A stretch of DNA of 7,162 nt from Fusobacterium_C sp036516095 (GCF_036516095.1 NZ_DATBUM010000164.1:1-7162); one strand, 5' to 3'. Shown: positions 1-6,709, numbered from the stretch's first letter. The notes: a model not told the origin generated them from the letters alone. Numbers and translations: made by a program.

Positions 1-795
1 TTTATTCAATTGATAAGGAATTTCTTCTATAATAATAAAAAATTTTCCATTTTTATTTTCTTCAATTTTGACTTTCCCTCGAACTCTGATTTTTCCCCTT
101 CCAGTTAAATATGCATCTCGAATTCCTTTTTTTCCATCAATAATTCCTCCCGTAGGAAAATCGGGCCCTTTGATGTAGTTCATCAATTCCAGATCGGAAA
201 TTTCAGGATTATCAATTAACTGTAGAGATCCATCTACTAGTTCTCCCAAATTATGTGGAGGAATATTGGTTGCCATTCCAACAGCAATTCCAGTAGAACC
301 ATTCAATAACAAATGTGGCAGTTTGGATGGTAATACCGTTGGCTCATCTAAAGAATCATCAAAATTTTTACGAAAATCTATTGTATTTTTATCAATATCT
401 TCCAATAATTCTGCCGTTATTTTTGCCATTCTTGCTTCCGTGTATCTCATTGCAGCAGCGGAATCTCCGTCAATAGAACCAAAATTTCCATGCCCCTCTA
501 CTAACATATAACGATAATTAAATTCTTGAGCCATCCTTACCATGGTATTATACACCGCAGTATCTCCATGTGGATGATACTTTCCCAAAACTTCTCCAAC
601 GATTCTCGCAGATTTTTTAAAAGGCTTATCATTCGTCATTCCCATTTCATTCATGGCAAATAAAATTCTTCTATGGACAGGTTTTAACCCATCTCGAACA
701 TCTGGAAGAGCTCTACTGACAATAACACTCATAGAATAGTCTAAATAGGATTCTTTTAATTCTTCTTCTATGTATCTATTACTTATGTTGGACAT
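1..795 (-). CDS. gyrA: DNA gyrase subunit A, N-terminal part (C-terminus beyond window)
   Basis: GyrA is the DNA-cleaving and rejoining subunit of the A2B2 gyrase that introduces negative supercoils using ATP hydrolysed by GyrB. The first 265 residues are present and run off the left edge without a stop. The start MSNISNRYIEEELKESYLDY is typical of GyrA. Visible landmarks are DGLKPVHRRILFAM (35-48), the winged-helix/quinolone region GKYHPHGDTAVYNTMVRMAQ (71-90), the catalytic tyrosine in AAAMRYTE (Tyr118), and GIAVGMATNIPPHNL (about residues 168-182). At the two quinolone-contact positions (E. coli Ser83 and Asp87) the residues are Thr79 and Asn83. The start has an AGGAG site at 802-806 with a 6-nt spacer. 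It follows gyrB by 57 nt with no terminator between, so the two are probably co-transcribed. Identity is very secure. Confidence 0.97.
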   Translation of the reverse strand, partial: MSNISNRYIEEELKESYLDYSMSVIVSRALPDVRDGLKPVHRRILFAMNEMGMTNDKPFKKSARIVGEVLGKYHPHGDTAVYNTMVRMAQEFNYRYMLVEGHGNFGSIDGDSAAAMRYTEARMAKITAELLEDIDKNTIDFRKNFDDSLDEPTVLPSKLPHLLLNGSTGIAVGMATNIPPHNLGELVDGSLQLIDNPEISDLELMNYIKGPDFPTGGIIDGKKGIRDAYLTGRGKIRVRGKVKIEENKNGKFFIIIEEIPYQLNK

Positions 796-852
796 TTATA
801 TCTCCTCTTTTTTCTTTTTTTATTTTTATTCGTATACATAACCATACAGCAA

Positions 853-2769
853 TTATATATCAATATTTTTTACATACTCCGCATGTTCCTGAATAAATTC
901 TCGACGAGGTTCCACCTTATCTCCCATTAATTTATCAAATAACATATCCGCTTCCCTTGCATTATCAATGGATACTTTTAAGAGCAATCTAGCTTCCGGA
1001 TCCATTGTTGTTTCCCATAATTGTTCCGGATTCATTTCTCCTAATCCTTTATAACGTTGTAAAGTATATTTTTTATTTTCCCCTTCCATTCCTTGTAAAA
1101 TCTCTTTCAATTGAGCATCTGTATAAGCATATCGAATACTTTTTCCAAACGAAATCTTATATAGCGGAGGTTGAGCAATGTAGACATTTCCATTGTGAAT
1201 TAAATCTACCATATATCGATATAAAAAAGTCAATATCAAAGTTCGAATATGGGCTCCGTCCACATCGGCATCTGTCATCAAAATAATTTTTCCATATCTC
1301 AATTTTTCTAAATCAAAACTTTCTTCTCCGATATTTGTTCCAAAAGCCGTTACCATAGCTCGAATTTCATCACTTTCTAAAGCTTTATGCAATCCCGCTT
1401 TTTCCACATTTAAGATCTTTCCTTTCAAAGGCAGAATAGCTTGAAAGTAACGATCCCTTCCCTGTTTTGCGGAACCTCCGGCAGAATCTCCCTCTACCAG
1501 AAAAATTTCACATTCTTCTGATTTTTTAGAAGAACAATCTGCTAATTTTCCGGGAAGAGAACCAACTTCCAAAACAGATTTTCTTAGTACCGCTTCTCTT
1601 GCTCTTTGTGCGGCCTCTCTTGCTTTTTTCGAATTTAATATTTTTTCTATAATCAATTTTGTATCATTGGGATTATCTTCTAAAAAAATCTTTAAATCTG
1701 TTGATAATACAGTATTTACAATACCACTTACTTCAGAGTTCCCCAGTTTTGTTTTTGTTTGTCCCTCAAATTGTGGTTGTGGAACTTTTACTGAAATAAT
1801 GGCAACAATTCCCTCTCGAATGTCACCTCCTTGTAATTTTCCATCTTTTTCTTTCAAAAATCCCTGACTCTTTCCAATTTCATTAATAACTTTCGTCAAA
1901 CAAGTCCTAAATCCAGTAACATGAGAGCCTCCTTCCGTAGTGTTGATATTATTCACAAAAGAATAAATAATTTCACTTTGACCGGTGGTATAAGTAAAGG
2001 CTATATCCACTCCTACTTGTTCCGCTTGCCCCTCAATATGAATTTGTTTGGATAAAAGAATTTGGTTTTCCCGAGTTACTTCTTTTAAAAAATCTGAAAT
2101 TCCTCCTTCAAATTGAAAGCTCTCCTTTTTTCCTATTTCATTTCGACAGTCCAATAAGTTGATTTCCAGTCCACGATTTAAATATGCCAATTCTTTTAAA
2201 CGATGTTGCAAAACTTCGTATTCAAAAATAACAGTTTCAAAAATTTCCATATCTGGCTTAAATGTAACAATGGTTCCTGTTGTTTCTCCGGGCTCTAAAG
2301 TGGAAATAATTTTCACATCTTCCATCGGCTTTCCTCTTAAATATTTTTGATAGTATACATTTCCATCCCGTTTTACTTTAATTTCAGTCCACTCTGAAAG
2401 AGCATTTACAACGGAAATGCCCACTCCATGCAGTCCTCCTGAAACTTTATAATTATCATTTTCAAATTTTCCTCCTGCATGCAATACAGTCAATACAATT
2501 TCTAAAGCGGATTTTCCATATTTTGGATGTATGTCTACTGGAATTCCTCTTCCATTATCTTCCACTTGAATAATATTATCAGGTAAAATACTTACAGTAA
2601 TCCTATTACAATACCCGGCTAATGCTTCGTCTACAGAATTATCTACCACTTCCCATACTAAATGATGTAATCCTCTAGCTGATGTTGTTCCTATGTACAT
2701 TCCAGGTCTTTTTCTAACTGCTTCCAAGCCTTCCAGTACTGTAATATTTTGAGCCCCGTAATTATTCAT
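853..2769 (-). CDS. gyrB: DNA gyrase subunit B
   Basis: GyrB is the ATPase subunit of gyrase. The 638 residues match a full-length short-form GyrB without the insertion of E. coli. The GHKL ATPase domain shows the catalytic base in WEVVDNSVDEA (Glu40), EDNGRGIP (70-77) and GGLHGVG (111-117). The transducer domain carries QTKTKLGNSEV with the conserved lysines. The TOPRIM domain shows EGDSAGGSAKQGRDR starting at Glu426 and the metal-binding DADVDGAH with Asp500, Asp502 and Asp504. The C-terminal tail has QRYKGLGEMNP and DPEAR, the GyrA-interaction region. The lack of an extended C-terminus and the neighbouring gyrA favour GyrB over ParE. The ATG start is preceded by GGAGG (2776-2780, 6-nt spacer), which lies inside the end of the upstream DUF721 gene; the two reading frames overlap by 8 bp, so translation is probably coupled. 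Confidence 0.97.
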   Translation of the reverse strand: MNNYGAQNITVLEGLEAVRKRPGMYIGTTSARGLHHLVWEVVDNSVDEALAGYCNRITVSILPDNIIQVEDNGRGIPVDIHPKYGKSALEIVLTVLHAGGKFENDNYKVSGGLHGVGISVVNALSEWTEIKVKRDGNVYYQKYLRGKPMEDVKIISTLEPGETTGTIVTFKPDMEIFETVIFEYEVLQHRLKELAYLNRGLEINLLDCRNEIGKKESFQFEGGISDFLKEVTRENQILLSKQIHIEGQAEQVGVDIAFTYTTGQSEIIYSFVNNINTTEGGSHVTGFRTCLTKVINEIGKSQGFLKEKDGKLQGGDIREGIVAIISVKVPQPQFEGQTKTKLGNSEVSGIVNTVLSTDLKIFLEDNPNDTKLIIEKILNSKKAREAAQRAREAVLRKSVLEVGSLPGKLADCSSKKSEECEIFLVEGDSAGGSAKQGRDRYFQAILPLKGKILNVEKAGLHKALESDEIRAMVTAFGTNIGEESFDLEKLRYGKIILMTDADVDGAHIRTLILTFLYRYMVDLIHNGNVYIAQPPLYKISFGKSIRYAYTDAQLKEILQGMEGENKKYTLQRYKGLGEMNPEQLWETTMDPEARLLLKVSIDNAREADMLFDKLMGDKVEPRREFIQEHAEYVKNIDI

Positions 2770-3061
2770 GTTTTCCCTCCAATATATATTTCATGTCTTC
2801 AATCACAATTTTTTTTACTTTCATATATTCATTGATTTGATTTAAAATTTTATTTTTATTCATATACATATGCTGTAGTGCCATGGAATTGTATATTTTA
2901 ACACAAAGCTTTCCCTCACGAAACCACAAAATTTCTGAATATCTACTATATTTTCCAACTATACTCTCCCAATGCACTTTTAAAAAAGCTTCTTGCATAG
3001 AAACATTATTTTGAAATTCTTCTTGTACAATATCAAAAAGTTTATGAATCGGTAATTTCAT
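2762..3061 (-). CDS. DUF721 / DciA-like protein, candidate helicase-loading factor
   Basis: A 99-residue protein fitting the DUF721 (DciA) family: W(E)xIVGK, then an FREGKLCVKIYNS strand motif and a helix ending in KILNQINEYM, matching the family pattern W-IVG...G-L-V...L...IN. DciA proteins are considered the ancestral loaders or activators of the replicative helicase DnaB in bacteria lacking DnaC/DnaI. In actinobacteria such as Mycobacterium (Rv0004) the gene also sits between recF and gyrB, so the context supports the family call. An in-frame ATG 36 nt upstream (3097) is possible, but the start at 3061 has AAGGAG at 3068-3073 with a 6-nt spacer and begins at the family's usual N-terminal helix (MKLPIHKLFDIVQEEF). 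It overlaps the end of recF by 20 bp and the start of gyrB by 8 bp. The helicase-loading role is inferred from the family and was not seen directly. Confidence 0.8.
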   Translation of the reverse strand: MKLPIHKLFDIVQEEFQNNVSMQEAFLKVHWESIVGKYSRYSEILWFREGKLCVKIYNSMALQHMYMNKNKILNQINEYMKVKKIVIEDMKYILEGKHE

Positions 3062-4136
3062 AGACTTCTCCTTTTTCCATTTTATAATACTTAGCATCTA
3101 TATTTAAAATTTCTGTGGATGTCAGGAAGACTTGAACTTTTTTTTCTTTCAAATATTGCAAAACACTTTCACATCTTTGTCGATCAAAATAAGAAGTTAC
3201 ATCATCGATCAAGACAATAGGCAACTCCTGTTTATTTTTAGAAAGAATATCAATTTCCGATAATTTTAACGAAAAAATAATAGATTTTTTTTCTCCTTGC
3301 GAAGCATATAATTTTGCGTCTTCTCCCTCTAACAAAAAAACAAAATCATCTTTATGAGGTCCTACCATAGAAAAACTATACTGTATTTCCTTCTCTCTTT
3401 TTTTTTCGATTTCTTTTCGAAATTCCTCCTGAATTTCCAATAGAGAATTGGTATTTTCAAAATGCAAAAAAGACTTATAAGATATTTCTAAACTTTTTTC
3501 TGAATCAAAAAGATTTTGATATATTTTTTTCACAAATTTTGAGATTTCGTGAATATATTTTTTTCTCTGCTCTATCAAATAACTGCCACATTTCACAAAT
3601 TCTTCTTCATAAATAGTATATTCTTCATTTTCATATAACTTTTCTTTTAAATATTTATTTCTGATTTTTAATAAATTTGAAAATTTTCTCAATTGATGTA
3701 AATAAAAAGAATTCGTTTGAGAAATTTCACGATCGATAAATAACCTTCGAAGATTAGGAGATCCATTTATCAGCATAACATCTTCCGGAATATAAAAAAT
3801 CATATTCAAATTTCCAAAAAACTCCATTTGTGAAATTTTTTTTCCTAAGAAAAAAAAGACTTTCTTATCTTTCTCTATGGAAACAGTCAAGGATTTCTCA
3901 GAAAATTGGTCTTGATATTCTAGAAAACAAGAAAGAGTATTTTTCGTGTAAGTGATCATTTCTGAAGTATGTCTTGTTCGAAAAGATAATCCAGTCCCTG
4001 CAAAATAAATGGCTTCTAAAATACTGGTTTTTCCTTGCCCATTTTTTCCATAAAATACTTGTATAGGAGAAAAAAATGAGATTTCCTGATTTTTTAAGTT
4101 TCGAACATGATTGAATTGGATTGACAAAACTTTCAA
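3042..4136 (-). CDS. recF: DNA replication and repair protein RecF (TTG start)
   Basis: RecF is an SMC/ABC-type ATPase that, with RecO and RecR, directs RecA loading at single-strand gaps and stalled forks. The 364 residues are normal for the family. The protein opens with MKVLSIQFNHVRNLKNQEISF. It has Walker A GKNGQGKTS (30-38), the ABC signature region YASQGEKKSIIFSLKLSEID (277-296, Ser279-Gln-Gly281), Walker B IVLIDDVTSYFD (307-318, Asp311-Asp312) and the TST sequence after it (339-341). The middle is lysine- and glutamate-rich, as expected for the arm domain. The start codon is TTG: no ATG lies near, the conserved N-terminal strand begins exactly here, and a perfect AGGAGG (4142-4147) sits 5 nt upstream. 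It follows yaaA by 26 nt and overlaps the DUF721 gene, so it belongs to the same transcription unit. Confidence 0.96.
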   Translation of the reverse strand: MKVLSIQFNHVRNLKNQEISFFSPIQVFYGKNGQGKTSILEAIYFAGTGLSFRTRHTSEMITYTKNTLSCFLEYQDQFSEKSLTVSIEKDKKVFFFLGKKISQMEFFGNLNMIFYIPEDVMLINGSPNLRRLFIDREISQTNSFYLHQLRKFSNLLKIRNKYLKEKLYENEEYTIYEEEFVKCGSYLIEQRKKYIHEISKFVKKIYQNLFDSEKSLEISYKSFLHFENTNSLLEIQEEFRKEIEKKREKEIQYSFSMVGPHKDDFVFLLEGEDAKLYASQGEKKSIIFSLKLSEIDILSKNKQELPIVLIDDVTSYFDRQRCESVLQYLKEKKVQVFLTSTEILNIDAKYYKMEKGEVYEITDS

Positions 4137-4141
4137 AACTT

Positions 4142-4147
4142 CCTCCT
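4142..4147 (-). promoter_or_regulatory. Ribosome binding site fixing the recF TTG start
   Basis: AGGAGG on the minus strand, 5 nt before the TTG at 4134-4136. It is the strongest Shine-Dalgarno match in the minus-strand gene series and supports the non-ATG start. Confidence 0.85.
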
Positions 4148-4162
4148 AATTTTAATTTATGC

Positions 4163-4375
4163 CTATTCTATCCTATATATTGTTTCTGCCACTTCTACAT
4201 AGTCTCCAACACGAATTTTTTTTCCTCTTCTGATTTCTATTTCTCCATTTACTTTTACTTTTCCATCTAAAATCATGTATTTTGCTTCTGCACCGTTGGA
4301 AGAAGCTCCTGCTAATTTTAAAAGTTGATTTAAAGTAATAAACTCTGTTTTTAAGACTATTTTTTCTTCTTTCAT
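4163..4375 (-). CDS. yaaA: S4-domain RNA-binding protein YaaA (RlbA type)
   Basis: A 70-residue protein made almost entirely of one S4 RNA-binding domain: ITLNQLLKLAGASSNGAEAK, then ILDGKVKVNGEIEIRRGKKIRVGDYVEV, the classic helix-turn and beta hairpin. The family (B. subtilis YaaA/RlbA) lies between dnaN and recF in many Firmicutes and has been linked to large ribosomal subunit assembly. An in-frame ATG at 4393 would add MKKGVF, but it has no ribosome site. The ATG at 4375 has AAAGGAG (4381-4387) with a 5-nt spacer and is preferred. It lies 56 nt after the initiator gene, with its own promoter at 4414-4442, and is followed 26 nt later by recF. Family identity is secure; the molecular target is taken from homologues. 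Confidence 0.9.
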   Translation of the reverse strand: MKEEKIVLKTEFITLNQLLKLAGASSNGAEAKYMILDGKVKVNGEIEIRRGKKIRVGDYVEVAETIYRIE

Positions 4376-4413
4376 AAAAACTCCTTTTTTCATAATACTT
4401 TATTCAACTATAT

Positions 4414-4442
4414 ATTGTAACATAAAATGAATTATTTGTCAC
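4414..4442 (-). promoter_or_regulatory. Sigma-70 type promoter for yaaA-recF-DUF721-gyrB-gyrA
   Basis: On the minus strand a -35 box GTGACA (4437-4442, 5 of 6 to TTGACA) is separated by exactly 17 bp from -10 TACAAT (4414-4419), which is preceded by TGT, giving an extended -10. The -35 box overlaps the last codons and stop of the initiator gene. Expected start of transcription is near 4407, giving a leader of about 32 nt before the yaaA start. It would allow the gyrase series to be expressed independently of the initiator gene. Confidence 0.65.
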
Positions 4443-6171
4443 TCCATTCCAACAATACCTGTTCTACATAAGAGCAAATAATTTTGTGATATCGCGAAAG
4501 ATTATGTTTCTTTGCATCTAAGAGAAAAGATTTATTTCCTCCAGTTTCTTGATAATATTTTTCCAGTGCTTTTTCTTCAATTTGTTCTTGCTCTTCTTTA
4601 GGATAGCTTTTCAATTTGTTTTCCACTTCTTTCCAAGTTAATGATTCTTGTATTAAAATCGGTCTGCTTTGGATAATTTGTTTTTTGGTTTTTGCCACAT
4701 TACTGCTGTTACTAAAAGAATTAATTGGAAATAAGGTTAAATTATTTCCCATTTGCTTTTCTTCTTTCCTCATTTTTTTTATAATCCCGTCCATGTAAAC
4801 ACTAATGCTGGCTTTAATAGTTTCATTGTAACTTCGTCCCAATCTAGACAAAAGATCCACAACAAAAGCTTCATTTTCTGTTTTTAAAAGATTGGATATT
4901 TTTCTATCATTTCTCTGATTCCATAAACTTTTTATATAAGAATTTCGTTTAAGATATTCTAAAGATACTAAAATTGTTTCTGAAAATTCTTCTTCATAAG
5001 ATTTTATTTTTGTTTTTTTGTTTTTTTCAACTACTTCCGCTTCTTCAATATCTGAATTTCGTTTTTTACTTTTTTGCTCTATTGCTTTTTTATTTTTTGT
5101 CTTAAAATAACTGGAAATATGGCAAATATTATCTTTTTCCTGATTGAAAACATATGTTAAATAATAAGTATCTTCCTCCTTATTATATTCTGTTTCATAT
5201 TGAAGAATATATCCAAATTCTACCAAAACATCAAAAGCTTTACAAATTCTCGTTAAGACAGGTTTTAATCGATTTAAAATATATTTTTTAATTCCTGTCT
5301 TGGTTTCTCTTTCTGTCTCTTGTTCTACCTTTAGTGGAATAATTGCTGCTAATGTACGAATATTTGTAACATTTTTTTCTCCCGTTTTATAACGAATTTG
5401 ACTGATATACTTATAAATTCTAGCAGCAATATGATCCTTATTTAATATTTCAATTAAGGCTTTCGAATTATAAATAATATATCTTTTTTCCTTAATCTTT
5501 TTTCGAATATTTCGGTTTAATCGAACTTTATAATAAACTTTCTTTCCTCTTTTTCTTTTTTCATAATCCAATAACTGAAACAATTCACTCTCAAATTTAT
5601 AATCTCCCAATTTTTTATGATTATTGATAGAAAATTCATACATAGTTCTTTTCAAATTTTTTAAAGCTTGTTCAATTTTAGTGTAATAAGTTCTATTCAT
5701 CTTATTTCCTAAAAAATCCACCACAAAACTCGAAATTTCAAATTCTATATATTCATCGTCATCTTCCTCTTTCCTTTCATAAAGAGAAAGTAAAAAAGTA
5801 TATATCTTATCTTCTAAAATGGAAGGTTGAAAGACAATATCTTTATTATTTTCTACCACAAGTGTACTTTTCATGGTTACTCCCAAATCGTCAAAATAAT
5901 AAGTAAAGTTAACTCTTCTATTTTGTTTTTGAGGAGTAAAAAAAGGAAAAACAATCATTTCTATTGGCATGTTGATAACCTTCCCCTGAATTCCCAAAAA
6001 ATTTCCTGATTCTTTAATATGGTACTCTTGCATTTCAATATCCGGTAGTTCTTTTGTCATAATAGAAACTTTTTTAATATCTTTTGCTAAAGATCCGTGA
6101 TTTAATATCTCAAATTTTTCTTCTTCAATTTTTTCTTGTATTTCTATAGAATTTTCTTCTGATTTTTTCAT
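4432..6171 (-). CDS. Plasmid-type replication initiator protein (RPA/RepA-like) in the dnaA position
   Basis: A 579-residue basic protein. I recognise it as resembling the replication initiator protein A family of plasmids (RPA, Pfam PF10134 / COG5534): a strand segment IEMIVFPFFTPQKQNRR (70-86), then VNFTYYFDDLGVTMKSTLVV, then DIVFQPSILEDKIYTFLLSL (111-130), which matches the family pattern of a polar beta region followed by a helix that starts the first winged helix. A second winged-helix-like segment is likely around 235-345 (ALIEILNKDHIAARIYKYIS, then a beta pair at 318-343). Residues 355-395 are a lysine-rich linker, and the C-terminal 180 residues are helical and unrecognised. There is no AAA+ Walker A, so it is not DnaA. 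It sits where dnaA-dnaN normally lie, between rpmH and yaaA-recF, and reads away from the repeat-rich non-coding region, as initiators often do. The ATG at 6171 has AAAGGA (6183-6188) with a long 11-nt spacer, suggesting modest translation. The function is inferred from fold pattern and context. Confidence 0.7.
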   Translation of the reverse strand: MKKSEENSIEIQEKIEEEKFEILNHGSLAKDIKKVSIMTKELPDIEMQEYHIKESGNFLGIQGKVINMPIEMIVFPFFTPQKQNRRVNFTYYFDDLGVTMKSTLVVENNKDIVFQPSILEDKIYTFLLSLYERKEEDDDEYIEFEISSFVVDFLGNKMNRTYYTKIEQALKNLKRTMYEFSINNHKKLGDYKFESELFQLLDYEKRKRGKKVYYKVRLNRNIRKKIKEKRYIIYNSKALIEILNKDHIAARIYKYISQIRYKTGEKNVTNIRTLAAIIPLKVEQETERETKTGIKKYILNRLKPVLTRICKAFDVLVEFGYILQYETEYNKEEDTYYLTYVFNQEKDNICHISSYFKTKNKKAIEQKSKKRNSDIEEAEVVEKNKKTKIKSYEEEFSETILVSLEYLKRNSYIKSLWNQRNDRKISNLLKTENEAFVVDLLSRLGRSYNETIKASISVYMDGIIKKMRKEEKQMGNNLTLFPINSFSNSSNVAKTKKQIIQSRPILIQESLTWKEVENKLKSYPKEEQEQIEEKALEKYYQETGGNKSFLLDAKKHNLSRYHKIICSYVEQVLLEWSDK

Positions 6172-6204
6172 ATCCTATTCATTCCTTTCTATTATGATGA
6201 ACTC

Positions 6205-6233
6205 ATTGTAACACTTTTTTTGTATAGACTCAA
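6205..6233 (-). promoter_or_regulatory. Promoter of the initiator gene
   Basis: On the minus strand, -35 TTGAGT (6228-6233, 4 of 6) and -10 TACAAT (6205-6210) with a 17-bp spacer and an extended TGT before the -10. The nine bases TGTTACAAT are the same as in the yaaA promoter. The predicted leader is about 27 nt. The -35 box touches the first copy of the AATAATATTTTT repeat (6232-6243), so a protein bound there could block transcription. Confidence 0.6.
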
Positions 6234-6311
6234 TAATATTTTTCTTCTTTACTTTTTTCAAATAGAAAACAAATTTTTAACATTATGATACCTAAAAAGA
6301 AAGAAAAATTC

Positions 6312-6327
6312 ACATATTTTAATATGT
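6312..6327. repeat. Palindrome ACATATT-TT-AATATGT
   Basis: Perfect 7-bp arms separated by 2 bp. The right arm runs into the start of the first 55-bp repeat copy (6322), while the second copy lacks the left arm. It could be a protein-binding dyad; no evidence beyond symmetry. Confidence 0.4.
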
Positions 6328-6376
6328 CTATGGAGAATAATATTTTTTTTCTTTGTATTTTCAAAAGACTTTGTTT
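6322..6376 (+). repeat. 55-bp direct repeat, copy 1
   Basis: Matches 6497-6551 at 54 of 55 positions (A at 6366 against G at 6541). It begins ATATGTCTATGGAGAATAAT, passes through an 8-T run and ends CAAAAGACTTTGTTT. It contains one of the AATAATATTTTT copies. No coding or mobile-element context explains it, so an iteron-like or structural role at the origin is possible. Confidence 0.9.
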
Positions 6377-6496
6377 CTTCTTTTTTTTTCTTCCATAAAA
6401 AATATAACTTTTTTTATGTATATAAATAATAATATTTTTTTTTATATATTTTTCAAATCTTTTTTTTTATTTTTTTTAATCTTTTCTAACTTTTTT

Positions 6497-6551
6497 ATAT
6501 GTCTATGGAGAATAATATTTTTTTTCTTTGTATTTTCAAAGGACTTTGTTT
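6497..6551 (+). repeat. 55-bp direct repeat, copy 2
   Basis: Second copy of the repeat at 6322-6376, shifted by 175 bp with a 120-bp gap, in the same orientation. The single difference is G at 6541. The non-repetitive, GC-containing part (GTCTATGGAG) is conserved exactly, which points to real sequence constraint or recent duplication rather than shared low complexity. Confidence 0.9.
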
Positions 6552-6668
6552 TTAAAGAACAGAAAAAACAACAACTTTTAAATGTATGCTTACAATAATA
6601 TTTTTTTAGATTTTTTTGAAAAAAAAAGAAAGAATAGAAAGCGAAGTAAAAAATATGAAAAAAAAATC

Positions 6669-6709
6669 ACATTCAATACATGAAACATAAAAACATAAAG
6701 ACACATAAA
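6669..6709 (+). repeat. Cluster of five ACAT-type heptamers
   Basis: ACATTCA (6669), ACATGAA (6678), ACATAAA (6685), ACATAAA (6693) and ACATAAA (6703) follow each other at 9, 7, 8 and 10 bp. Three are identical. The array lies about 40 bp upstream of the rpmH -35 box and on the A-rich side of the composition switch. It may be a binding-site array or chance within A-rich DNA. Confidence 0.4.

Larger units (their letters stand above)
6232..6605 (+). repeat. Five dispersed copies of AATAATATTTTT (iteron candidates)
   Basis: The exact 12-mer starts at 6232, 6336, 6428, 6511 and 6594, all on the plus strand in the same orientation. Distances are 104, 92, 83 and 83 bp. Two copies lie within the 55-bp direct repeats and one abuts the initiator-gene -35 box. 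AT bias raises chance matches, but five exact copies in about 375 bp exceeds what I would expect from composition alone. Confidence 0.5.

Noticed and set aside
266..511. 81-codon plus-strand open frame opposite gyrA
   Set aside because: It is antisense to a highly conserved part of GyrA and has no ribosome site. The same applies to the plus-strand frames inside gyrB and the initiator gene.
3062..3097. Longer N-terminus for the DUF721 protein starting at 3097
   Set aside because: The extra residues are not part of the family fold and the start lacks a good ribosome site, while the ATG at 3061 has AAGGAG at ideal spacing.
4376..4393. Longer N-terminus for YaaA starting at 4393
   Set aside because: No ribosome binding site precedes it and it would contain the clear AAAGGAG of the preferred start at 4375.
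5970..5978. DnaA-box-like TTATCAACA on the minus strand
   Set aside because: A single one-mismatch match inside the initiator coding region with no partner nearby; expected by chance in several kb of AT-rich DNA.
6170..6184. Four-codon leader frame (Met-Asn-Arg-Ile) whose stop overlaps the initiator start
   Set aside because: The only Shine-Dalgarno sequence touches its ATG directly, leaving no spacer, so translation of the leader is unlikely.
6353..6598. 81-codon plus-strand open frame rich in Phe and Ile
   Set aside because: It arises from poly-T runs in the non-coding region, covers parts of both 55-bp repeats, has no ribosome binding site and resembles no protein.
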